Origin: Bacillota bacterium
Lineage (GTDB): Bacteria; Bacillota; Negativicutes; Sporomusales; Sporomusaceae
Direction: 5' to 3'
NCBI GenBank assembly: GCA_023443285.1
Contig: JAEZVB010000111.1
Coordinates: forward strand, 1 to 64,000
DNA length: 64,000 nucleotides
Within the stretch, counting starts at the first letter, position 1; every line of letters starts with the position of its first letter. The translations under genes were made by a program, and so were the position numbers. Under the pieces are notes generated by a model. That model was given only the letters and a program-made list of their open reading frames with translations, did no database searches and was not told where the DNA came from. This document shows, one piece after another, positions 45,901 through 52,285 of the stretch.

Positions 45901-46461
45901 GTTAATATTTTGGTTGTTGATACTGAAGTATACTCCAATACGGGCGGACAATCCTCAAAAGCCACACCAATTGGGGCAGTTGCCCAGTTTGCTGCTTCAG
46001 GCAAAAAAATCCAGAAAAAAGATCTAGGGATGCTTGCTATGACTTATGGCTATGTCTATGTAGCCCAAGTAGCTATGGGAGCAAATCAGGCGCAATTAGT
46101 TAAGGCATTAAAAGAAGCAGAAAGTTACAACGGCCCATCACTGGTTATTGCTTATGCGCCATGTATCAGCCATGGTCTGGCAAAAGGAATGGGTTATGCC
46201 CAACAGGAAGCGAAAAATGCGGTTGAAGCAGGTTATTGGCATCTCTATCGATATAACCCCCTGCTTAAAAATGAAGAAAAAAATCCATTTGTGCTGGATT
46301 CAAAAGAACCACAGGCAGATTTTAAAGAGTTCTTGATGGGTGAAGTAAGATACTCTGCTTTAGTAAGAAGTTTCCCGGAACAAGCACAAGAGTTATTTGC
46401 GGCAGCAGAAAAAGCAGCTATTGAAAAATTTCTGACATATAAAAAAATGGCTGAAAAATAA
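42937..46461 (+). CDS. nifJ: Pyruvate:ferredoxin (flavodoxin) oxidoreductase, single-chain
   Basis: About 1,174 residues from ATG 42937; an earlier in-frame ATG at 42877 lacks a good site. It oxidatively decarboxylates pyruvate to acetyl-CoA and CO2, reducing ferredoxin. The N-terminal pyruvate-binding segment YPITPSSPMAEHV is followed by the domain II and III core. Two 4Fe-4S clusters are present (CLQCNQCAYVCP near 689, CYGCGSCAQVCP near 745), then CAGCGET near 811 for the proximal cluster, and the TPP motif GDGWAYDIGYGG near 966. All catalytic features look intact. It lies inside the spoVK element and is the first gene after the sigma-54 promoter. Branched 2-oxoacids as alternative substrates cannot be excluded. 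Confidence 0.95.
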   Translation: MNKVMKTMDGNEAAAYISYAFTEVATIYPITPSSPMAEHVDVWSAQGKKNLFGQTVRLVEMQSEAGAIGAMHGSLEAGTLTTSYTASQGLLLMIPTMYRLSGQLKPGVLHVSARTVGTHAFSIFGDHSDVMACRQTGFAMLSTGSVQEVMDLTAVAHLAAIKGRIPFLHFFDGFRTSHEIQKVECLEYEELNSLLDEQALEEFRKNSLNPERPVMRSAVQNPDVFFQAREAANPFYNNLPDIVENCMNEINKITGRNYKLFNYYGAADAEAVIVAMGSVSGAIQETVDALNKQGKKVGYLQVHLYRPFSLKHFLKEMPATVKKVTVLDRTKESGALGEPLYLDICTALIDQPIRPQILSGRYGLSSKDVTPAQMIAVYNNMMSDAPKKYFTVGINDDVTHLSLPVGKEIDLADAGTISCKFWGLGSDGTVGANKNSIKIIGDHTDQYVQAYFEYDTKKSGGITKSHLRFGKKPIRSSYYVKMADFVACHNPSYISKYDIVSDIKNNGVFLLNCSWTGKELDENLPAKVKRALAEKKVQFYIIDAISIAKEIGLGNRFNSILQAAFFKLANVIPVTQAANYMKEAILKTYGKKGDKIIQLNYAAVDQGIASVQQVEIPASWLNVVDEGTEENNELPDFVKNMMIPMNNQKGDDLPVSSFVGREDGTFPLGTSAFDKRGIAVDVPEWLADNCLQCNQCAYVCPHAAIRPFLLTGEETAGAPEGYGTRKAKGSGLESYQYRMQVDVMDCYGCGSCAQVCPAKEKALIMKPLETQKEQAANWEYSLKLSHKDNPLDKFTVKGSQFEQPLLEFSGACAGCGETPYMKLLTQLFGDRMYVANATGCTQAWGAAAPCFPYTVNKDGCGPAWSNSLFENNAEFSLGMCLAVKQQRQRLAMKLEQLMQITQNEVLKEAIKTWLEHIDDEKATKVVSKALLVALTAGKLTGEEQTIQEYILNNKEHLIKKSMWMYGGDGWAYDIGYGGLDHVLASGENVNILVVDTEVYSNTGGQSSKATPIGAVAQFAASGKKIQKKDLGMLAMTYGYVYVAQVAMGANQAQLVKALKEAESYNGPSLVIAYAPCISHGLAKGMGYAQQEAKNAVEAGYWHLYRYNPLLKNEEKNPFVLDSKEPQADFKEFLMGEVRYSALVRSFPEQAQELFAAAEKAAIEKFLTYKKMAEK

Positions 46462-46509
46462 GGTATATAATTTATGCTCTAATTTACAAAGCTAATGAGG
46501 TGTAAGTAG

Positions 46510-47439
46510 ATGATTAAAAAATTCGAAGAAATTGTAAAGACTGCCCAGGAAAAAGGACCAAAAACCATTGCCGTAGCTGTTGCGCAAGATTGTGAAGTAC
46601 TGCTGGCAGTCAGTAACGCTAAAGAATTAGGGATAGCTGATGCTATCCTGGTTGGTAATGAGACGGAGATCCGACAGATCGCACTGGAAAATCAAATTAA
46701 TATCGATAAGTTTAAAATTATTGATCAAAAAGACAATGTAGAGGCATGCAGACTGGCTGTGCAACTTGTTGCCAAAGGTCAAGCGCAAATTGTCATGAAA
46801 GGCCTGGTAGATACCGCAATAATACTCAAGGCGGTACTTGATAAAGAAATTGGGCTTAGAACCAATAATGTATTATCACATGTTGCGGTAGCTGATGTGG
46901 ATGGATATGACAGATTGTTCTATATTACCGACGCAGCGATGAATATTGAGCCTGATTTGCAGACTAAAAAGCAGATTATTGAAAACTCGCTGCAAGTTGC
47001 TAATGCATTAGGTAATGAGTACCCGAAAGTGGCGTGCGTTTGTGCGGTGGAAAAAGTAAATCCTAAAATGAAGGCAACCTTAGATGCCGAGGCACTGGTA
47101 AAAATGAGTCAAGCTGGTGAACTAACAGGATGTATGGTAGCCGGGCCGCTTGCTCTTGATAATGCAGTGTCAGTTGAGGCTGCAAAACATAAGGGGATTA
47201 GCAATCCGGTAGCAGGTAATGCCGATATATTGTTAATGCCATTTATCGAAGCGGGGAACATGGTATATAAATCAATTGTGTTTTTTGCCAAAGGTAAAAT
47301 CGCAGGGATAGTTGTGGGAGCAAAAGCGCCGATTGTTTTGACTTCAAGGGCAGATTCTGATATTGCAAAGCTCAATTCAATCGCCATTGGCGTTTTGATG
47401 GCAAGTAAAAATGAGGAGAAGAATTGTTGTGAAAGATAA
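46510..47439 (+). CDS. ptb: Phosphate butyryltransferase
   Basis: 309 residues, a phosphate acetyl/butyryl-transferase family enzyme: [27 protein letters not shown] near the N-terminus, [21 protein letters not shown] and [18 protein letters not shown] further on. It exchanges CoA for phosphate on butyryl-CoA (or related short acyl-CoA). It starts 48 bp after PFOR with GAGGTG upstream and overlaps the butyrate kinase gene. Confidence 0.92.
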   Translation: MIKKFEEIVKTAQEKGPKTIAVAVAQDCEVLLAVSNAKELGIADAILVGNETEIRQIALENQINIDKFKIIDQKDNVEACRLAVQLVAKGQAQIVMKGLVDTAIILKAVLDKEIGLRTNNVLSHVAVADVDGYDRLFYITDAAMNIEPDLQTKKQIIENSLQVANALGNEYPKVACVCAVEKVNPKMKATLDAEALVKMSQAGELTGCMVAGPLALDNAVSVEAAKHKGISNPVAGNADILLMPFIEAGNMVYKSIVFFAKGKIAGIVVGAKAPIVLTSRADSDIAKLNSIAIGVLMASKNEEKNCCER

Positions 47440-48508
47440 ATATAGAATATTAGCCATTAACCCTGGCTCCACATCCACCAAAATTACTGTTTACGATAAT
47501 GAACTGTTACTTTTAGAACAGGTAATTAGATATTCAAATGGGGAATTAGTGGGATTTACTAGTATTATTGAACAATATGAATTTAGAAAAAGTGGGATAC
47601 TCAAAATATTGGAAGAAAATAACATAAATTTGGCTACCCTGGATGCCGTAGTTGGGAGAGGCGGGTTGTTAAAACCCATTGATGGCGGCACTTATGCAGT
47701 CAATAAAGTTATGCTTAACGATTTGCGTTATCCGAAAAACGGCAAGGAACATGCTTCGAATTTAGGCGGGGTTATTGCCAAGGAAATTGCTGATAGCTTA
47801 AACATTCCTGCCTATATTGTTGATCCTGTTGTTGTGGATGAACTTGCCGACGTTGCAAGAATATCCGGTTTGCCGGGCTATGACAGAAAAAGTATCTTTC
47901 ATGCGTTAAATCATAAAGCTGTTGCCAGGAAGATTTCAAAGGAACTGGGCAAGTCTTATGAGGAAGCTAATTTGATCATTGCCCATATGGGTGGTGGAAT
48001 AACGGTAGGCTCTCATCAAGGCGGCAGAGTCATTGATGTTAATGATGGTCTATATGGAGAGGGCCCGTTCTCGCCAGAAAGAACAGGTGGCTTACCAACA
48101 GGGCATTTAATTGATCTATGCTTTTCGGGAAAATACACCTCAGATGAGGTAAGAAAAATAGTCGCAGGCAAGGGCGGACTAGTAGCCTATTTAAATACAA
48201 ATGACGCAAGAGATGTGGTAAAGCTAATTGAAGCAGGCGATGAAAAAGCAAAACTAATCTATTCAGCGATGGCTTACCAGATAGCTAAAGAGATTGCAGC
48301 AAATGCAGCCGTTTTATTCGGCAAGGTGGATGCTATTGTTTTAACCGGTGGTCTGGCTCATGAAAAAAACTTGGTAGAAATGATTACTGAGCGAGTAAGC
48401 TTTATTGCCGATGTCAAAGTTGTTCCAGGCGAAAACGAAATGATTGTGTTAACAGAAGGTACGCTGCGCGTACTTCGCGGCCAAGAGCAGGCAAAAGAAT
48501 ATAGGTAG
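47429..48508 (+). CDS. buk: Butyrate kinase
   Basis: 359 residues, an ASKHA-fold acid kinase. The phosphate-binding NPGSTSTK sits near the N-terminus, [14 protein letters not shown] follows, and [15 protein letters not shown] and [10 protein letters not shown] are adenosine-binding segments. It transfers phosphate from butyryl phosphate to ADP, making ATP. The GTG at 47429 lies eight bases after GAGGAGAAG; the earlier ATG at 47411 overlaps that site. Its first 11 bases overlap ptb, so the pair is translationally coupled. Confidence 0.92.
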   Translation: MKDKYRILAINPGSTSTKITVYDNELLLLEQVIRYSNGELVGFTSIIEQYEFRKSGILKILEENNINLATLDAVVGRGGLLKPIDGGTYAVNKVMLNDLRYPKNGKEHASNLGGVIAKEIADSLNIPAYIVDPVVVDELADVARISGLPGYDRKSIFHALNHKAVARKISKELGKSYEEANLIIAHMGGGITVGSHQGGRVIDVNDGLYGEGPFSPERTGGLPTGHLIDLCFSGKYTSDEVRKIVAGKGGLVAYLNTNDARDVVKLIEAGDEKAKLIYSAMAYQIAKEIAANAAVLFGKVDAIVLTGGLAHEKNLVEMITERVSFIADVKVVPGENEMIVLTEGTLRVLRGQEQAKEYR

Positions 48509-48562
48509 AGTAAATGATATACCAAATCATTATTTGTAGGTTAACGAGATCTGATATTTGAG

Positions 48563-48606
48563 AAATGAACCTAGTTCACTACTGAAGTGAATTAGGTTCA
48601 TTTTAA
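48563..48606. terminator. Bidirectional terminator between buk and the recombinase gene
   Basis: AAATGAACCTA-G-TTCACT pairs with AGTGAA-T-TAGGTTCATTT around a 5-base loop, with T runs on both strands. It includes the stop codon of the minus-strand recombinase (48598-48600). Confidence 0.88.
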
Positions 48607-50124
48607 GTTAAGTTGAACATTGATTTCAGGTCGACTTCCACGGCCGCGGGTGTTGTCAACTCGTTCAACAATTACCGTATTTAAGATTGCACGTAAGGCC
48701 GCTTTTTTTTCTTCTAAAGAAAAATCACCAATATCTAGATTGAGCTTTATTGTTGCAGCAATATCACCGATCAAGCAGGCAGGGGTACTAGCAGCTACTT
48801 CGGCTTCATGCGATTTCTTCCTTTGAGTAATGTCAGTTAACTGCTTATGAATATCTCTTAATTGACTTTCTACTTCAGCTTCAGTTAATATCTTTTGGCG
48901 ATACCAGCGAAGTAAGGTTTCTTCTTGCTGAAACAAATTTTTTTCAGTTTTAACAATTTGATCAAGCGCGGCTTTATGTTTATCGGAATCTTCTTTTGGC
49001 GGAAGTGCTTTGATATATTCTTCCACTTGCAAAGGGTTATGACAGAGCTTCAATAGGTAATTAAAGACATAATCATCCAGCAGTCTAGTGGGTACTTGTC
49101 TTGCGGTACACGGTTCTTGTCCGGAATATATGTAGGATGAGCTTTTTTTGCTTAAACAGGCGTAGTAACTAATGAGTTTTTTACAGCCAGAATGGGATAT
49201 TATCATAGACCGCCCACAATTAGCGCAAGTAACAAGTCCGTTTAAAAGATAATCGTGTTTCAAGTTACGCTTAGCCAAGTATTTGTTTTCTTGTAATTGC
49301 TCTTGTGCAGCCTGCCAGGTAACTTCATCAATAATTGCCGGAACAGGTATAGGAATCCACTCTGATTCTGGCCTAAGAGTCCGCTTTCTTTTGCTTAAAC
49401 CGATTTTTTCATACCGATATTTCATTGAATAGATTACACCTATATATAAGCTATTCGTTAATATTCTGTGTATGCTGGAGACAATCCATGTCTTTTTAGC
49501 CCTAGGTGATGGAATACCTCGGGCATTTAACTCTTTACATATCAGGGCAGTACCCATTTTTTCTTTTACAATAAAGTCAAAAATCATTTTTACAATTTTG
49601 GCCTCCGATTCGTTTATAACATAAGTGCTTTTGTCTGAATCAAACGTATAACCGAAAGGCTTAGTATTACTTATAACCAGGCCTTTGGAAGCTTTGCCAC
49701 GTTTGCCGCGCATAGTTCGTTCTTTGATTTTTTCCTTTTCATATTCGGCTACTATGCCTTGAAATTTGTACATTAGCTCACCTTCCGATGTAGCTTCGAA
49801 ATTTACCGATGCAAATTTACGCAGGGCGCCAGCTTTAGCTATTTCTTCGGAAATAATGAGCAGATGAATTGTTTTACGGGCTAATCGGTCAGGGGCATAA
49901 GCAATTACTACATCGAAAAACTTGTTTTTAAGTTTTACTCGTAATTTAGTCAAAGCCGGGCGGTCAATAAACTCACCGGAATACCCATCATCAATAAATT
50001 CCTCTACACTGGTTGCACCTAATTCAAAAGCATACTTGCGACAAGCTTCTAACTGGGTATCAATGGAATAACCTTTCTCGGCTTGCTGATCCGTAGATAC
50101 GCGGACATATATTGCTGCATTCAT
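48598..50124 (-). CDS. Large serine site-specific recombinase (SpoIVCA-like)
   Basis: 508 residues from ATG 50124, which has AAGGA ten bases upstream; GTG 50133 overlaps that site. The N-terminal resolvase domain has the nucleophilic serine S10 in AIYVRVSTDQQ and Arg residues in YAPDRLARK. A recombinase domain (about 165-275), a zinc ribbon (CANCGRSM near 300, with later Cys) and a coiled-coil stretch (about 385-445) follow. This is the family of phage integrases and of SpoIVCA, which excises the skin element from sigK in Bacillus. It sits at the right end of the element, pointing inward, and should act on the GT cores at 40849 and 50445. Confidence 0.95.
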   Translation of the reverse strand: MNAAIYVRVSTDQQAEKGYSIDTQLEACRKYAFELGATSVEEFIDDGYSGEFIDRPALTKLRVKLKNKFFDVVIAYAPDRLARKTIHLLIISEEIAKAGALRKFASVNFEATSEGELMYKFQGIVAEYEKEKIKERTMRGKRGKASKGLVISNTKPFGYTFDSDKSTYVINESEAKIVKMIFDFIVKEKMGTALICKELNARGIPSPRAKKTWIVSSIHRILTNSLYIGVIYSMKYRYEKIGLSKRKRTLRPESEWIPIPVPAIIDEVTWQAAQEQLQENKYLAKRNLKHDYLLNGLVTCANCGRSMIISHSGCKKLISYYACLSKKSSSYIYSGQEPCTARQVPTRLLDDYVFNYLLKLCHNPLQVEEYIKALPPKEDSDKHKAALDQIVKTEKNLFQQEETLLRWYRQKILTEAEVESQLRDIHKQLTDITQRKKSHEAEVAASTPACLIGDIAATIKLNLDIGDFSLEEKKAALRAILNTVIVERVDNTRGRGSRPEINVQLNLK

Positions 50125-50137
50125 ATATACCACGTCC

Positions 50138-50323
50138 TTAATTATCTGTTTTTCTTATAGCTGTCTGGGCTAGTTTGATTCGTTTTAATAAGGCGTCAAG
50201 GAGTGGCAACATAAATTTTTTGCTGTATGTATCTTGCAGATGAGCATCATAATTTTGCAGAGATATATTTATGATAGGACTCATACTTTCTTTACATTTA
50301 GCCTTAGTGGTCACGTACATCAC
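50138..50323 (-). CDS. Small protein upstream of the recombinase, candidate directionality factor
   Basis: 61 residues starting at GTG 50323 or ATG 50320, with GAGGTG overlapping or very close to the start. It ends only a few bases before the recombinase start and is on the same strand, so both would be on one transcript. The sequence is mixed polar with a Lys/Leu-rich C-terminal helix (LLDALLKRIKLAQTAIRK). I do not recognise it. Position suggests an excision (directionality) factor, as small proteins of this kind accompany serine integrases, but this is inference. Confidence 0.5.
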   Translation of the reverse strand: MMYVTTKAKCKESMSPIINISLQNYDAHLQDTYSKKFMLPLLDALLKRIKLAQTAIRKTDN

Positions 50324-50331
50324 CTCAACTA

Positions 50332-50339
50332 ATCGTATG
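50332..50339 (-). promoter_or_regulatory. Sigma-E/K-like -10 sequence upstream of the recombinase operon
   Basis: On the minus strand CATACGAT (50339-50332) resembles the mother-cell sigma-E -10 element CATACANT. No convincing -35 (sigma-E or sigma-K) is found at the right distance, so this is only suggestive. Confidence 0.25.
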
Positions 50340-50372
50340 CAGGTGATGGTTGTCTGATTGATAAATTTCCAT

Positions 50373-50407
50373 ATGAAAAACTATGAGTTTTTCAACTTGC
50401 TAGCAAG
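50373..50407. repeat. Two palindromes just inside the right end of the element
   Basis: GAAAAACT-ATG-AGTTTTTC (50375-50393) is a perfect 8-bp hairpin and CTTGCTAGCAAG (50396-50407) is a perfect palindrome, directly before the attR arm. They may be recombinase accessory sites or a transcription barrier. Confidence 0.5.
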
Positions 50408-50413
50408 CCTGGG

Positions 50414-50446
50414 TTTATTTATGCTGATTTGCATCCTGGGTTTTGT
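50414..50446. repeat. Right end of the element (attR arm, inverted repeat)
   Basis: Bases 50414-50444 are the inverted copy of 40851-40880 (TGCTGATTTGC core), followed by the GT core at 50445-50446. The chromosomal spoVK sequence continues from there. Confidence 0.9.
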
Positions 50447-50858
50447 GAAATCCATGGAAGATCATAAAGATGAATTTATCTTAATTTTGGCTGGATATAG
50501 GCGGGAAATGGATAATTTTTTACAGACAAATCCAGGGCTGCATTCACGGTTTCCGATACATATTAATTTTCCGGACTATAATAAACAGGAATTATTGCAA
50601 ATTGCTGAACAAATGTGTGTTAAACGTCAATATCAGCTTAATGCTCAGGCGAAAAATGCCTTGTTAAATTTGCTTAACCCGCCTGATGCTATGAGCGGCG
50701 ATAATTTTGGCAATGCCCGTACTGTACGAAATATTATTGAGAAGGCTATTCGGAGGCAGGCCGTTCGCTTAATAAGCAAACATTTTACCACCAGGGAAGA
50801 ATTAATGGTTATAGAACCCTGCGATTTAGTGGAGGTGGGAAAATGCGTGAATGTGTAA
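50445..50858 (+). CDS. spoVK: Stage V sporulation protein K, C-terminal part, interrupted
   Basis: From codon GTG 50445 the frame reads VKSMEDHKDEFILILAGY, directly continuing the 5' fragment that ends DCMV. It contains the sensor-1/arginine-finger region (LAGYRREMDNFLQTNPGLHSRFP) and the C-terminal helical lid (ARTVRNIIEKAIRRQAVRL). The frame is open back to an ATG at 50358, but residues before VK are element sequence and resemble no part of SpoVK. No stop, frameshift or key-residue loss is visible. The last 16 bases overlap the downstream GTPase gene. Confidence 0.92.
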   Translation: MKSMEDHKDEFILILAGYRREMDNFLQTNPGLHSRFPIHINFPDYNKQELLQIAEQMCVKRQYQLNAQAKNALLNLLNPPDAMSGDNFGNARTVRNIIEKAIRRQAVRLISKHFTTREELMVIEPCDLVEVGKCVNV

Positions 50859-51445
50859 TTATCGGTCGTCCTAATTCTGGTAAGACTTTATTTGCGCTTA
50901 ACTTTGCCGGATATCTTGGAACAAAAGATATTGACGTGACGTTTCGAACTTATGATGGGTTGATGACTTGTCGCCATTTTTCACTTGAAGAAGCTAAACG
51001 AGAATTATGCGGCAATACTGTGCATAAGACTAGTTCTTTACAGTCAATGGTTTTAAATATGAAAGTTGGCAAAACAACAGTTAATTTTAAACTTACCGAT
51101 ACGTGCGGGGTTAGTGAACAAATTCATCATGATGAAAGAATTCGCAAAGGTATGGCTCAGACTATTGGGCTGTTACGTTCTGTTGATCTTATATTGCATG
51201 TAGTGGACTTGTCACTTATTAATAAAGAGTTTCGCAATAAATCCTCTATTGACAATGAACTTTATAACTATGGTAAGATTTCTAAGTCGTATTTACTGCT
51301 TGGGAATAAATATGACTTAAATGCTGCTAAGAGTAATTACCTAAATTTGGTTGCTGCTTTCCCTAAAGCAATGATAGTACCGATTTCGGCATTATATAGT
51401 CAGGGGTTTAGGGAGGTAAAAGCTTGTGTGGCCAGAAATATTTGA
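50843..51445 (+). CDS. Small GTPase of unknown role
   Basis: 200 residues of a TRAFAC-type G domain: G1 GRPNSGKT (8-15), G3 DTCG, G4 NKYD and G5 SAL. It has no membrane helix. It overlaps spoVK at its start and the DDYLD membrane protein gene at its end (20 bp), which indicates translational coupling in one operon. In B. subtilis hflX follows spoVK directly, so this gene and the next two are extra here. Confidence 0.8.
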   Translation: MRECVIIGRPNSGKTLFALNFAGYLGTKDIDVTFRTYDGLMTCRHFSLEEAKRELCGNTVHKTSSLQSMVLNMKVGKTTVNFKLTDTCGVSEQIHHDERIRKGMAQTIGLLRSVDLILHVVDLSLINKEFRNKSSIDNELYNYGKISKSYLLLGNKYDLNAAKSNYLNLVAAFPKAMIVPISALYSQGFREVKACVARNI

Positions 51446-52013
51446 TTTTTTGACTACTACTGCAGCGGTTACTTGTTGTGCAGCAGCTGTAAAATTTGCT
51501 GATGACTATTTAGATAGAGAGTATGATGCTATTGTGGGAAAAACTAACTGGGCTGAGATGTTTGACAAGGGAACTATGCTGTATGCTATGTTTTTATTGG
51601 CTCTTTCTGCAAGTATTGATGCATCATTGTCACTGTCTTTATTTTTGGGTAGTTATATCATTGGAATGTTCAACAATATGCGTCAGCGGTTTCCCAGCCG
51701 TTTAAATGGTTTTCAGGAATCAATGGTTGCGTTTAGTGTTGGTCTAGTATTCTTTGGTTGGAATTATATGCTATTTTCGCTTAGTTTTGTACTAGCGATA
51801 CAATTATTTGACGACTACCTTGATGCCAGTAGTGACTGTGTAAGCGGACAACGTAACTTCGCTAACCGATATGGAAAAATGGAGTGCTTGCTATTCGGGG
51901 TGATTTGTATGTTGGTAGCTTGGGCGGGAGGAGAAAAGCTATTTCTACCAGCCCTAGCCGGAACAGCTATCGTATATTTAGTTTCACTTAAAGCAGGGAA
52001 GGTGCGAATATGA
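51426..52013 (+). CDS. Small integral membrane protein with two DDYLD motifs
   Basis: 195 residues, start GTG 51426, about five or six hydrophobic helices. It contains DDYLDREYD (about 26-34) and DDYLDASSD (about 132-140), acidic clusters at helix ends that resemble the Asp-rich Mg-diphosphate motifs of UbiA prenyltransferases. It is much shorter than UbiA (about 290 residues) and I cannot assign it to that family with confidence. It overlaps genes on both sides. Confidence 0.7.
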   Translation: MWPEIFDFLTTTAAVTCCAAAVKFADDYLDREYDAIVGKTNWAEMFDKGTMLYAMFLLALSASIDASLSLSLFLGSYIIGMFNNMRQRFPSRLNGFQESMVAFSVGLVFFGWNYMLFSLSFVLAIQLFDDYLDASSDCVSGQRNFANRYGKMECLLFGVICMLVAWAGGEKLFLPALAGTAIVYLVSLKAGKVRI

Positions 52014-52231
52014 TAATTTATGTCATAATTGGCAGCCTATTTGTATTTTTAGTAGGATATGTTATTGGCAAGCGTCATGGCTGGAAATGTGGCTATAACG
52101 AAGCAGAAGCGATTGCGCCTCTAGAGATACGTCGGCAGTCTTTGGAGAATGGCAAGTGTATTATTTGCGAGGAATTGTGGGTAAGAACGAGAAATTGTGA
52201 AATTTCTAGCAGAGAATTGGATACTTTATAA
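52010..52231 (+). CDS. Small membrane-anchored protein with CxxC
   Basis: 73 residues. One N-terminal membrane helix (3-21) is followed by a polar region with GYNEAEAIAPLEIR and CIICEELW. Its ATG overlaps the previous stop by four bases. It is the last member of the overlapping chain that begins with spoVK. No family is recognised; the CxxC could bind a metal or be redox-active. Confidence 0.65.
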   Translation: MIIYVIIGSLFVFLVGYVIGKRHGWKCGYNEAEAIAPLEIRRQSLENGKCIICEELWVRTRNCEISSRELDTL

Positions 52232-52285
52232 CAAAAGTATTGTACAATATTAAATAATTAAGCTAAAGTTAGGGGTGTTAGACGA

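Larger units (their letters stand above)
40849..50446. mobile_element. 9.6-kb serine-recombinase element interrupting spoVK, carrying a sigma-54 controlled fermentation operon
   Basis: The element lies between a GT at 40849-40850 (in codon GTA) and a GT at 50445-50446 (in codon GTG); excision at GT removes 9,596 bp and joins ...DCMV to KSMED... in frame. The ends carry a 30/31-bp inverted repeat, and joining them gives TTTT-GT-AAAA at the centre of a large dyad, as expected of a serine-integrase attP. Contents: sigma-54 activator, PFOR, ptb, buk (plus strand), recombinase and a small ORF (minus strand). It has no phage structural or replication genes. It resembles skin-type intervening elements of sporulation genes, but with metabolic cargo. 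Confidence 0.92.

Noticed and set aside
40849..50446. Element as a prophage
   Set aside because: No capsid, tail, terminase, replication or lysis genes; apart from the recombinase and a small ORF the content is metabolic and regulatory.
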